From Caloranaerobacter sp. TR13 (GTDB lineage Bacteria; Bacillota; Clostridia; Tissierellales; Thermohalobacteraceae): 64,000 bases of DNA. Below, in pieces: positions 35,963 through 44,618 of the stretch (positions within the stretch are counted from its first letter, which is position 1; every line of letters begins with the position of its first letter). The notes beneath the pieces were generated by a model. It saw only the letters and a program-made list of their open reading frames with translations. It was not told the origin of the DNA and searched no databases. The translations under genes were made by a program, and so were the position numbers. The stretch is from the NCBI RefSeq assembly GCF_001316435.1, contig NZ_JXLL01000006.1, positions 42,108 to 106,107 of the forward strand. The letters run 5' to 3'.

Positions 35963-37192
35963 TTAATATGTAAAGTTGCCATTTTTGAATACAGGTATCT
36001 CTTTTCCTTCTTGTGTAATTCCTATTATTTCAAGATCCTCTGTACCTATCATAAAATCTTCATGTACGAGCGAGTCATTTACTCCTAGTTTTTCCAATTC
36101 TTCTTTACTCATATTTTCACTATTTTTTATGCATACTGGGTATGCTTTTCCTATTGCTAAATGGCACGATGCATTTTCATCAAAAAGAGTATTATAAAAC
36201 AATATATTTGATTTTGAAATAGGAGAATCATAAGGAACTAAAGCTACTTCGCCAAGGTAGCAAGAACCTTTATCTGTTTCAATAAGCTGTTTTAAAGTCT
36301 CATAACCTTTTTCTGCTTTAAAATCAATAATCTTTCCCTCTTTAAATGTTAAAGAAAAATCTTCAATTAAATTCCCGTTATAATTTAAAGGCTTTGAACT
36401 TACTACAATACCATTTACTCCTGTCTTTTTTGGTAAAGTAAATACTTCTTCTGTAGGCATATTCGCAACAAATTCTACTCCTTCAGGAGTATAATCGGAA
36501 CCTCCAAGCCATATATGTTTTTCAGGAAGTTCAATTTTCAAATCAGTTCCTAAAGAATTTTTAAAGTGAAGTAATTTAAATTTATTACTATTTAAAAATT
36601 CCAAACTTTTTGTAAGATTAGCTTTATGTTTTTCCCAAGAAGCTACAGGATCTTGTGTGTCTACTCTTACAGCTTTTAAAATAGCCTCCCATAGTTTTTC
36701 AACTGCATCATCATCTGAAAGTTTAGGGAAAACTTTCTTTGCCCAAGCCTTTGTAGGAACTGATACAATACACCATACATTTTTATTACTCATCAAACTT
36801 TCTCTATATTCTTTTAATGAGGCATTACTAACCTTACGTTCTTTTGCTATTCTTTCAGGATTTACATCCTTCATAAGCTCTGGATCTGATGCAGATATTC
36901 TTAAAAAAGCTGCTCCTTGCTTTATATAATACATATAAAATTCTTTCTTCCATTGAGGAAACTCTTCAAAAACCTCTTCAGGAGCATGCATATACCTAAT
37001 TTTTGAAAACAACTCATCTATCCAATTTATAACAACATCCTTCGCTCCCTCTTGGTAAGCAACCTTTGCTACCATTCTTGTAAAAGAATCACATTCTATA
37101 GGAGACGTTATAACAAGAATCTGACCTTTTTGAATGTTAATTCCAGTTTTAACTACAAGACGAGCATATTTTTCAAGTAAAATATTATCCAT
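35963..37192 (-). CDS. M29 family aminopeptidase
   Basis: A 409-residue cytosolic metallo-aminopeptidase (AmpS/PepS/AmpII group). Metal ligands are in GEVALVPYDSPI, ENASCHLAIGKAY and LVHEDFMIGTEDLEI, matching the family pattern of Glu, Glu/His, Tyr, His and Asp. ATG at 37192 has AAGGAG seven bases upstream; a TTG two codons earlier is less likely. It lies 30 bases before the Fe-S protein gene and could be cotranscribed with it. Confidence 0.93.
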   Translation of the reverse strand: MDNILLEKYARLVVKTGINIQKGQILVITSPIECDSFTRMVAKVAYQEGAKDVVINWIDELFSKIRYMHAPEEVFEEFPQWKKEFYMYYIKQGAAFLRISASDPELMKDVNPERIAKERKVSNASLKEYRESLMSNKNVWCIVSVPTKAWAKKVFPKLSDDDAVEKLWEAILKAVRVDTQDPVASWEKHKANLTKSLEFLNSNKFKLLHFKNSLGTDLKIELPEKHIWLGGSDYTPEGVEFVANMPTEEVFTLPKKTGVNGIVVSSKPLNYNGNLIEDFSLTFKEGKIIDFKAEKGYETLKQLIETDKGSCYLGEVALVPYDSPISKSNILFYNTLFDENASCHLAIGKAYPVCIKNSENMSKEELEKLGVNDSLVHEDFMIGTEDLEIIGITQEGKEIPVFKNGNFTY

Positions 37193-37198
37193 AATCAA

Positions 37199-37496
37199 AC
37201 TCCTTTCTCTTAATTATTATTACACGATTATTATTACACGTTACAAATCGAAACATAACATCTATAAATTAAGTATAACATACTATCAGTAAATTTCGAC
37301 TTTAATATATTTTCACTAAAATAATCAACTTAAAATTCTATAACTTCATAATAAAGTTCTGTATCACTTTAAATAAGCATATATTTTTTTAATCTTTCTC
37401 TTTATATTTCTCATGAAAAATTACATATCTTTTATTTAATTGAATACAATCATCGCTGACAGGATATAATAATCGATAGAAAGGAGGAAAATTATT
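37199..37496. other. Intergenic region before DUF1540 gene
   Basis: No gene seen. A 14-base direct repeat ATTATTATTACACG occurs twice in a row near 37212-37241. TATAAT at 37465-37470 with TTGAAT 19 bases before it may be the promoter of the DUF1540 gene. Confidence 0.4.
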
Positions 37497-37652
37497 ATGT
37501 CTAAAATTATGCAATGTATGTGTGAAGAATGTCATTACAATAAAAATCATGAGTGCCATGCAGATGGCGTTCAGATTAAGTCTAATGGTGATAATCGTGT
37601 AACTTCATCGGCAGGAACTTGCTGCAGTACTTTTAAACCTAAAAAATACTAA
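37497..37652 (+). CDS. DUF1540 small Cys-rich protein
   Basis: A 51-residue protein with AAAGGAGGAAAATTATT before the ATG. Seven Cys residues in CMCEECHYNKNHECHA and AGTCCSTF match the DUF1540 pattern, a small zinc- or metal-binding module frequent in Clostridia and linked to sporulation or dormancy by occurrence only. It is followed by a strong terminator. Confidence 0.85.
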   Translation: MSKIMQCMCEECHYNKNHECHADGVQIKSNGDNRVTSSAGTCCSTFKPKKY

Positions 37653-37673
37653 TAGGTAGACAATTGTTAGTGT

Positions 37674-37724
37674 AGCTTGCAAAATAAGCTAAATAAATTA
37701 ATGGCTTATTTTGCAAGCTTTTTA
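37674..37724 (+). terminator. Terminator of DUF1540 gene
   Basis: A perfect 16-bp stem (AGCTTGCAAAATAAGC/GCTTATTTTGCAAGCT) with a 14-base loop, followed by TTTTT. Confidence 0.85.
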
Positions 37725-37730
37725 ATAATA

Positions 37731-38581
37731 CAAAGGGACGGTTCTTTTGTTTCCTCATGCTTTTGCAACAATATTTACTGTAAATCCTGTTATTCTTGCT
37801 ATTTGTCTTATTGATAATCCCTCAATCGCTTTTATTTTTCTTAAACAAGCGTCTCTTTCTTCCTTATTCAACTTTTTTAATTCCTCTATCGATTGAATAT
37901 ATAAATATTGTTTTATGACCTTTAGTCCCTCTTTATCATTTAATTTTTTTATCTGTTTTATTTCTAAGCATTCTTCATTGCTTCTCTCATTCATTAATTC
38001 TTTGTATCTCTGTATAGCTTGTTCCTTTTTATTTGCAAACATCCCAAGTATTAACTGCGTATCTACTACTTTACTTGTATTTTTTATATATTCATGATAA
38101 CTGCTCCATTGATATTGGTCTATTTTATCTACTATTCCTGCTTTTAATGGATTTTGATGAATATATCTTATTACTGTTAATAAGTATTTATCATCTTCTA
38201 CTGGCTCACTTTTGTATCTGTCCTGAAATAAATGCCCTTTTCTTTCATACTTTGAGTTATACCAATAAACATAACTTACTCCTATTCGTTTCATTACTTT
38301 AGATAATGGTTCTTTCCCTTCTTTTATGAGAATATGTACATGATTGTCCATAATACAAAATGCATATAATTCATATTTAGACACTTCTTTATATTTTTTA
38401 AGCAACTCAATAAATTTTTCTTTATCTTCATTATCTTGAAAAATCATTTCCTTGTTTATTCCTCTTAAAATAACATGATATATCCCAGTGCTACTTTTTT
38501 GCCTCTTTATTCTTGACATTATATCACCTCAATTTTATTATATCATTAAGCTTTTCATGATACAATAGAACCGTCCCTTTG
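37731..38581 (-). mobile_element. RAYT-type transposable unit with inverted ends
   Basis: CAAAGGGACGGTTCT at 37731-37745 is the perfect 15-base inverse of AGAACCGTCCCTTTG at 38567-38581, with further matching TTTGTTTCC on the outer or inner side. These ends enclose a single Y1 transposase gene. Unlike classical DDE elements there is no visible target duplication, as expected for HUH enzymes. Confidence 0.8.
37755..38519 (-). CDS. REP-associated tyrosine (Y1 HUH) transposase
   Basis: A 254-residue single-strand transposase. The HUH motif is DNHVHILIK, the catalytic Tyr is in IRYIHQNPLKAGIV, and the N-terminus RQKSSTGIYHVILRGIN is typical of RAYT proteins, with an added C-terminal helix-turn-helix (GLSIRQIARITGF). 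The gene looks intact. Its stop codon lies next to the left inverted end. RAYTs move or maintain short palindromic REP sequences. Confidence 0.9.
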   Translation of the reverse strand: MSRIKRQKSSTGIYHVILRGINKEMIFQDNEDKEKFIELLKKYKEVSKYELYAFCIMDNHVHILIKEGKEPLSKVMKRIGVSYVYWYNSKYERKGHLFQDRYKSEPVEDDKYLLTVIRYIHQNPLKAGIVDKIDQYQWSSYHEYIKNTSKVVDTQLILGMFANKKEQAIQRYKELMNERSNEECLEIKQIKKLNDKEGLKVIKQYLYIQSIEELKKLNKEERDACLRKIKAIEGLSIRQIARITGFTVNIVAKA

Positions 38582-38745
38582 TTTCCTTTTGTTTCTAAGT
38601 ACATAAATTCCAAAAAACATATTGAATAAGAAAAAACTATATGATATACTGGCCATTGTTCACTCACCATTGGAATTTTATCTGCCCTAATGACAATCGC
38701 ATTTCACCAATATCTATTCAAAACTTAATATCGGAGGTGATTGAC

Positions 38746-39513
38746 ATTTTTAGAGGATTGGAACTTGCAAAAAAATCCTTTAAAAGAGATCGCGTCTATT
38801 TACTGAATCACATTATTAATAATATTGGAAGTCTTGTTTTCGGTTATATCAATGTTAGGATTTGGCTAGCTGTATTAGGAAATTCTAAAGAAGGCATGGA
38901 GGCAGTAACCTATTTAATGGTCAATCAGGCTGGACTTTGGCTCGTAATGTTTATTCCCTATGGATGTTACATACCAAAAAAAGTCTATGATGGATCAATC
39001 GCCTACGAAATGCTAAGACCCTACGGTTTGCTATATGGTAGTTTTTTTGAAATCGTAGGTCATATTCTTTACAACTTCTTATTTCGATCAGTCCCCATTT
39101 TCATTTTCAGTGTTTTGGTTATGAAAGTTTCTCTTCCAGATATTCATCAGATTTTACCATATTTAATTACATTAATTAATGGGATAATAATTGCATTTTT
39201 AATAAACTATTTCATTGGGCTTTGGAGTATTAAATTTTTATCAATTAACGGTGTTCAGATGCTCTATTATTTTGCTAGCTCATTATTTAGTGGTGCATTT
39301 ATTCATCTAAAATATTATCCTCAAGCTTTTAAAAAAATTGTTATGAGTTTACCTTTTGCATACACTTCCTATGTACCTACAGCTGTTTACCAAGGACAAT
39401 TTAGTCTGCTAAAAGCTTTTGTGAATCAATGGACATGGATAATCGCATTATCTATTTTTGCCTACGCACTTACTAATCGACTATCAAAAAAGATAGCTAT
39501 TCAAGGAGGTTAA
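38746..39513 (+). CDS. ABC-2 type permease (first)
   Basis: About 255 residues and six membrane segments, of the PF06182-like ABC-2 permease group (LELAKKSFKRDRVY, FGYINVRIWLAVLG). The start is uncertain: GGAGGTG at 38733-38739 points to a rare ATT start at 38746; a GTG overlaps the site and a TTG at 38758 is rather far. An open frame runs upstream to 38641 but has no family sequence. The three genes to 41305 form one exporter; substrate unknown. Confidence 0.8.
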   Translation: MFRGLELAKKSFKRDRVYLLNHIINNIGSLVFGYINVRIWLAVLGNSKEGMEAVTYLMVNQAGLWLVMFIPYGCYIPKKVYDGSIAYEMLRPYGLLYGSFFEIVGHILYNFLFRSVPIFIFSVLVMKVSLPDIHQILPYLITLINGIIIAFLINYFIGLWSIKFLSINGVQMLYYFASSLFSGAFIHLKYYPQAFKKIVMSLPFAYTSYVPTAVYQGQFSLLKAFVNQWTWIIALSIFAYALTNRLSKKIAIQGG

Positions 39514-39514
39514 T

Positions 39515-40291
39515 ATGAGACTTTTTTTAACACTCTTTAAGGCTTCTTTTAAGAGTCAAGCACAATATAAGTTTGATTTTTTTGTTAGTATTATAGGAAA
39601 TATCTTGGGACTTCTTGCAGATTTCATTATAGTTGCATTTATATTGATGCGTTTTAAAAATATTGATGGCTGGCAGCTTCATGAGGTTGCTTTAATATAT
39701 TCGATTATTGAATTTGGTTTTGGGATATATAGATTTATCGGCGATGGATTCAACAATTTTGAACTATTAATTCTTACAGGCAAGTTTGATACATTGCTAA
39801 TCAGACCTGCTTCTGCACTCCTACAAGTAATGCTTCAGAAAATCGATTTTAAGAGGCTTGGTATGGTAATGCAGGCTGCAGTGGTAGGAATTTGGGGTAT
39901 TCAAAAATGCACCTTTGTAAACAACAGCTTTTATTTATATTTACCTTTGCTGTTACTAGCTTCTGTTTTAATTAATATGCAAGTAAGCATTGTCCTTGCT
40001 GCAGCAGCCTTTTGGACAGGAAAAAATGAAGATATCATAATACTAGGGCATTACTCTACACGATCAGCAGCTAGGTATCCTGCAACAATTTACCATAATA
40101 TATTCAGCTATATTTTAACCTTTATCATTCCATTCTTTTCAGTAAGTTATTATCCCCTTTTATATTACACAGGAAAGTCAAATAACATCTTTTATTTATT
40201 GGCTCCTTTTTTGGGAGTAGCAGCAATGACTCCAATATCATATTTTATCTGGAATTTAGGTATTAAAAGATATTCGAGTACAGGAACTTAG
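39515..40291 (+). CDS. ABC-2 type permease (second)
   Basis: A 258-residue membrane protein, partner of the previous permease. The family region YSIIEFGFGIYRFIGDGFNN and GKFDTLLIRPASALLQVM is typical of the paired permeases of this ABC-2 group. Six helices are likely. It starts one base after the first permease, with GGAGG before the ATG, so it is translated from the same mRNA. Confidence 0.85.
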   Translation: MRLFLTLFKASFKSQAQYKFDFFVSIIGNILGLLADFIIVAFILMRFKNIDGWQLHEVALIYSIIEFGFGIYRFIGDGFNNFELLILTGKFDTLLIRPASALLQVMLQKIDFKRLGMVMQAAVVGIWGIQKCTFVNNSFYLYLPLLLLASVLINMQVSIVLAAAAFWTGKNEDIIILGHYSTRSAARYPATIYHNIFSYILTFIIPFFSVSYYPLLYYTGKSNNIFYLLAPFLGVAAMTPISYFIWNLGIKRYSSTGT

Positions 40292-40345
40292 AAAAATTTT
40301 ATATAAATAATTATCAAGTTACAACTGTTTCTGGGGAGGTAAACT

Positions 40346-41305
40346 ATGGAATTTATTACAGTAAAGGGCTTGAAAAAAGAATACATCGTGTATGAAAAGA
40401 AAAGCCTTTTTAGAAGAAATAAAAGAAAAATTGAAGCTCTTAAAGGAATTGACTTCACTGTTAAAAAAGGTGAATTTCTAGGTTATATCGGTCCCAATGG
40501 AGCTGGTAAATCTACAACCATAAAAATACTTACAGGAATCATGACTCCAAGTGAAGGAACAGTAAATGTAGGAAAATATATACCCTATAAAGATAGAAAA
40601 AAATATGTAAAAAACATTGGTGTAGTATTTGGTCAAAAAACTCAGATGTGGTGGGATCTGCCTGTAATAGATACTTATGAACTTCTAAAAGGTATTTACA
40701 AAATTGATGAAAAAAAATATAAAAAACAATTAGAGTATCTTGTAGAAAAATTATTTCTCAAAGACATTCTAAAACACCCTGTAAGACAGCTTAGTCTCGG
40801 TCAAAGAATGAGAGCTGAATTGGGTGCCTGTATGATTCATGATCCTGACATACTTTTTCTTGATGAACCGACTATAGGCTTAGATGTGGTATCTAAACAT
40901 AAAGTAGTAAATTTTCTTAAAGAAATTAATGGGCGAGGAAAAACCATATTTTTAACAACACATGATATGAAAGATATAGAAAAATTATGCAATGAAATGT
41001 TAGTTCTTAATCATGGAAAAATTGTATATAAAGGTAAAGTAGAAGAATTGAAGACAATAACAGATTTGCCTATAAGAGTTATAACAGAACTTGAACTCAA
41101 CGATAGAAGTACACTACTAAATCAGTTATTATCTCAATATCATGGCGATTATGATACTGTAAAAAAACAACTTATATTTAACTTAAAGAGTAAAAAAGAA
41201 GTTTCTGAAATAGCAAAGGTACTTTTCAACAACTTTGATATTAAAGATTTTAAAGTCGAAGAACCTAGCATAGAGGAAATAATAAAAATAATATATACAA
41301 ACTAA
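40346..41305 (+). CDS. ABC-2 exporter ATP-binding protein
   Basis: A 319-residue ATPase: Walker A GPNGAGKST, Q-loop GQKTQMWWDLP, signature LSLGQRMRAELG, Walker B ILFLDEPTIGLD and switch His in TTHDMKDIE. The WWDLP insertion after the Q-loop is typical of the ATPases that pair with PF06182-type permeases. A C-terminal extension of about 80 residues follows. Third gene of the exporter; the substrate (lipid, glycan, antibiotic or peptide) cannot be told. Confidence 0.92.
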   Translation: MEFITVKGLKKEYIVYEKKSLFRRNKRKIEALKGIDFTVKKGEFLGYIGPNGAGKSTTIKILTGIMTPSEGTVNVGKYIPYKDRKKYVKNIGVVFGQKTQMWWDLPVIDTYELLKGIYKIDEKKYKKQLEYLVEKLFLKDILKHPVRQLSLGQRMRAELGACMIHDPDILFLDEPTIGLDVVSKHKVVNFLKEINGRGKTIFLTTHDMKDIEKLCNEMLVLNHGKIVYKGKVEELKTITDLPIRVITELELNDRSTLLNQLLSQYHGDYDTVKKQLIFNLKSKKEVSEIAKVLFNNFDIKDFKVEEPSIEEIIKIIYTN

Positions 41306-41333
41306 AGCTCATAAAAAAACATGGAGGAATAAT

Positions 41334-41550
41334 CATTATGATATTAAGCCAGATATCATCACATTAGGCAAATCTCTCGGCAATGGCTATCCAATCAGTG
41401 CTGTAGTTATAAGTAAAGAAATAGCTAATCTAGTTGAAATGAAAAATTTCGGTAGAGATATTGGAGAATTTTTATGAACCAGTTAAGAGAAATTCAAAGT
41501 AATAGCCCAATTATAAAGGATGTTAGAGGAAAATGTGAAAAAGGCAAAAT
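41334..41550 (+). pseudogene. Decayed class-III aminotransferase fragment
   Basis: The frame from 41334 reads HYDIKPDIITLGKSLGNGYP, the PLP-lysine segment of acetylornithine/4-aminobutyrate aminotransferases, then breaks in GEFL; one frame over it continues MNQLREIQSNSPIIKDVRGK, the start of the C-terminal domain. The N-terminal two thirds and the end are missing and there is at least one frameshift and a large internal deletion. It is a remnant next to the ABC exporter. Confidence 0.8.
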
Positions 41551-41580
41551 GATTGTAAATAACAAATCATTTGCCTTTTT
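41538..41580 (+). terminator. Terminator downstream of exporter region
   Basis: AAAAAGGCAAA-ATGATT pairs with AATCA-TTTGCCTTTTT (one bulge) around a 10-base loop and ends in TTTTT. It may also serve the converging repeat-protein gene. Confidence 0.75.
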
Positions 41581-41605
41581 ACTTATTAGAGATTTATCTA
41601 TTGAT

Positions 41606-42808
41606 TTATAATCTCAACTCTCCTGTATTAGAATATAAAATATTTTCTTTTTCCACTATTTCATCTTTTTGGCTGCTAGACATTTTTATATTGCCATAAT
41701 TTTCTTTTATCTTACTTCTTACAATATTAATTGCTTTTTCTGGCGCAACAATAAGGCCAAAATTTAAAATTGATTTTACTTTTTTATTAAACATATCAAG
41801 ATCAATATTTTCATCAATGACTAATTTCCCCAGATTTTTTACCGTTACTCCTTCATCAACATTTTGTACAATTCCTGATAAGACCATTTTCCCTGTATTC
41901 TTAAGCAATTTTCCTTTAATTGTTTCTATTTCTATATCTTCATTCCCTAAAATACTTTTAACAGCATCATAGTTTTTTGCACTACAAACTACACTATCGC
42001 ATATTAAAGATTTAATATGTTCTTTGAGTTTACTATCATCCTCAAGACATATTTCTACTTCCCCATCTACAAATAAAATACTATCATTATATCTTTTTAT
42101 TGTATTATCATCCAAGTTTATATCTTGCTCTATATATTTTGAACCCTTTGGCACTACAGTTTTATCTAATGAATAATACTCATCAATATATTGAACAAAT
42201 TCTTTTTCAAGCTCATCTGCTATTACTAATTTGTTCAATATTTGAATATTAGATACTTTTTCTTCAAATAAATTCATATCAACATCTTCAATAATGATAA
42301 CTTTATCAATAGCTAATTTTGAATGTGGCTTCAGCCCATATAAAAATTGGTTGTTTAATACAACAGCATCCTTAAATAGTATATAACCATCCTTATAACT
42401 AGAAATTCGCCCATTTATTGTAGATTTTGATTGTATAACCCCACTTAATTTTTCTGGACATACTATTCGTCCATTTACTATCATACAGTATATTTTTTCA
42501 TTTATAAGATTAATGTCAACATCTTCTTTGAAAATAGTTATCCCATTTACTAAAATAGCTACTGGATTTAAAAGTCCTTCTAAATAACTTCTGTCTATTT
42601 TCAAGTTCCCTGAACAAGTAACCAGTTGTATATTCTTTGGGATTTTTACAATACATCCTATATTTACTTTTTCACAATTTTTAAGCAGTAATTGTGACTC
42701 ATCACTTTCAATGAGTATCCCTATATTACATATTTTAGTAATATTCTTTGCTAAATCTTCTTTAATATTTCTAGTGTCTAGTAAGCCTATATTCTCAATT
42801 ATAGACAT
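41606..42808 (-). CDS. Five-repeat protein of unknown function
   Basis: A 400-residue protein not recognised. It is made of about five imperfect repeats of some 80 residues, starting near residues 6, 88, 168, 242 and 326. Each has a strand pair around a D(V/I)D(I/M)NL-like core (KEDVDINLINEKI, IEDVDMNLFEEKV, DENIDLDMFNKKV) and a following NGRIV/NKLVI/NFGLIV strand with PEK. No signal peptide or membrane helix is seen. The pattern suggests a beta-solenoid or modular scaffold; resemblance to bactofilins is only general. It is 29 bases downstream of an ECF sigma gene and is probably cotranscribed. Confidence 0.7.
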   Translation of the reverse strand: MSIIENIGLLDTRNIKEDLAKNITKICNIGILIESDESQLLLKNCEKVNIGCIVKIPKNIQLVTCSGNLKIDRSYLEGLLNPVAILVNGITIFKEDVDINLINEKIYCMIVNGRIVCPEKLSGVIQSKSTINGRISSYKDGYILFKDAVVLNNQFLYGLKPHSKLAIDKVIIIEDVDMNLFEEKVSNIQILNKLVIADELEKEFVQYIDEYYSLDKTVVPKGSKYIEQDINLDDNTIKRYNDSILFVDGEVEICLEDDSKLKEHIKSLICDSVVCSAKNYDAVKSILGNEDIEIETIKGKLLKNTGKMVLSGIVQNVDEGVTVKNLGKLVIDENIDLDMFNKKVKSILNFGLIVAPEKAINIVRSKIKENYGNIKMSSSQKDEIVEKENILYSNTGELRL

Positions 42809-42837
42809 TTTATAACCTCCCTCTATAATCTTTTATT

Positions 42838-43305
42838 TTAAATTTTGCTTTTTAGCATTTTTAACGAAGCACTTAATCGAGATCTCACAGTAGAAGACGA
42901 TATTCCGAGTATCTCTCCTATTTCACTACTATTTAATAACATCTTGTACTTAAGCACTAAAACTTCTTTATTCTTTTGAGGTAATTTTTGAATTAAATTA
43001 TCAAAAACAATTTGAGACTCAAGATCTTGACTCTCCTTAGATAATACATTGTTTAATATACAATTTTCATACAGTAGTATCTTGTTTTGTTTCCGTATAA
43101 AATCAATGTTTTTGTTTTTTATTGTAGTAAAAAACCATCCCTTTATTTGATATTCATTCATATCATTAAACATTTCTTCTCTTTCTAGTGCACTTACATA
43201 TGCTTCTTGTACAAAATCAAAAGCTATATCGCTATTTCTTGTTATAGATTTTGCATATGCAATAAACTCCTTGTTATATTTTTGATAAACTAAATAAATA
43301 TTCAC
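42838..43305 (-). CDS. ECF-type RNA polymerase sigma factor
   Basis: A 155-residue sigma-70 family factor with region 2 (DIAFDFVQEAYVSALE) and region 4 (LNSSEIGEILGISSSTVRSR) only. GTG at 43305 has GAGGAAGTG five bases upstream and gives the usual N-terminus; a longer frame from 43347 lacks a site. No anti-sigma factor of a known class is adjacent; the next gene is the repeat protein, which may fill that role or be a target. Confidence 0.9.
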   Translation of the reverse strand: MNIYLVYQKYNKEFIAYAKSITRNSDIAFDFVQEAYVSALEREEMFNDMNEYQIKGWFFTTIKNKNIDFIRKQNKILLYENCILNNVLSKESQDLESQIVFDNLIQKLPQKNKEVLVLKYKMLLNSSEIGEILGISSSTVRSRLSASLKMLKSKI

Positions 43306-43626
43306 TTTATCACTTCCTCGATTGGTGCTTCTACATATATAACGCATGAAAATATAAAAGTGTCCATATTATTTTTTGAATATTCATCTTAACTTAATCA
43401 ATATTAAATCTAAAAATATTAAGAAAGCTAAAACTCATGCATTACTCAACCATATAGTATTAATATCAAGAACTATTACACTAAATAAAAATGAACCATT
43501 ATAAAAGCTGCTTAATTTAAATTGCTTTTTAGTAAAATCAATTTTCATATATATTATATTCTATTTCGTAACTATATCTAACAATAGTCATATTATGTTA
43601 GTAAGTATCTCCAAGGAGATGATTAT
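43306..43626. other. Divergent intergenic region sigma / VCBS gene
   Basis: No gene seen. The plus-strand ribosome binding site lies in the palindrome ATCTCCAAGGAGAT (43607-43620), which could partly hide the GGAG sequence. No clear consensus promoter was found for either side. Confidence 0.4.
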
Positions 43627-44358
43627 ATGTATTTATGTCCATTTTATCCTTTAAATCAAATGAATGTGAGTAAAATATTTATACTGGATTTTAAGCAAGG
43701 AGATGTTAATGGTGATTTAATAATAGATAATGTCTATTTAGTAGGAAAAAAACCATACGGAATAACAAGTCCCTTTGTTGATAATATAACTCTATTAATT
43801 CAAGACGGAAGGACAAATATTTTTTACAAGATTGTACCAAAAGAAAATGCTGGATATAATCCAACAATCTTTTTAGGAGATTTCACTGGAAATAAAGTAA
43901 GCGAAATTCTAATTAGTATCGATTCAGGAGGAAGCGGTGGATATGCTTTTTATTATATCTATTCCTTTATGAATAATACTCCAATAAAGATCTTTGACCA
44001 TGAAAAATTCAACCAGAAATATACCTATAAAGTAATATATAAAGATTATTATCAAGTTGAAGTTAAAGGTAACAATGCAAAAAAATATATTATAGACATT
44101 AAATATAAAGGTAAAGAATATCTATCTGAGATATATGATGCTAATGGTAAACTTAAAAAGCCTATTGAAGGATGGGTAAATCCTCTTGGAGGATTATATC
44201 CTATAGATTTTCAAAGAGATGGGACTTATGAATTATATGCGACCCAACGAATAGCAGGTAGGTATAATGCTGATGCACTAGGATATGTACAAACTTCATT
44301 AGAATGGAATGGCAATGATTTTGTTCCATTCTTCCAAACTGTAGGAATACTAGGATAG
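43627..44358 (+). CDS. VCBS/FG-GAP-like repeat protein
   Basis: A 243-residue protein resembling the VCBS-repeat proteins of Bacillus and Clostridia. A Ca-binding-like loop GDVNGDLIIDNVYLVG is near residue 30 and a second one around GDFTGNKVSEILISID; PIDFQRDGTYELYATQ near residue 200 may be a third blade. No signal peptide is seen, which fits the spore-associated or cytosolic members. Function unknown. Confidence 0.65.
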   Translation: MYLCPFYPLNQMNVSKIFILDFKQGDVNGDLIIDNVYLVGKKPYGITSPFVDNITLLIQDGRTNIFYKIVPKENAGYNPTIFLGDFTGNKVSEILISIDSGGSGGYAFYYIYSFMNNTPIKIFDHEKFNQKYTYKVIYKDYYQVEVKGNNAKKYIIDIKYKGKEYLSEIYDANGKLKKPIEGWVNPLGGLYPIDFQRDGTYELYATQRIAGRYNADALGYVQTSLEWNGNDFVPFFQTVGILG

Positions 44359-44385
44359 AATGAATTCTATCCTAGTATATTTTTA
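44347..44385 (+). terminator. Terminator after VCBS-like gene
   Basis: ATACTAGGATAGAAT pairs with ATTCTATCCTAGTAT and is followed by ATTTTTAT. The left arm contains the stop codon. Confidence 0.8.
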
Positions 44386-44618
44386 TAACTCCCATAATGG
44401 ACTTCATCAAAATCTTCCTTAACTTATTTAAATCGGAGATTTTGTTCTTGATTATTTGATATTTTTTAACTAAGTTCTATATTTTTAAAAATAATATATA
44501 GAAATATATAGATTTTGAATATATCATAATAATATGTAAAAAAATCTTTCAATAGATATGTTAATTTTTCAATTTGGTATTATTATATTTAATATAGAAA
44601 AATAGGAGGCTATATATC

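Noticed and set aside
38641..38745. N-terminal extension of the first ABC-2 permease
   Set aside because: The extra 35 residues have no membrane helix or family similarity, and a proper Shine-Dalgarno lies downstream of that ATG.
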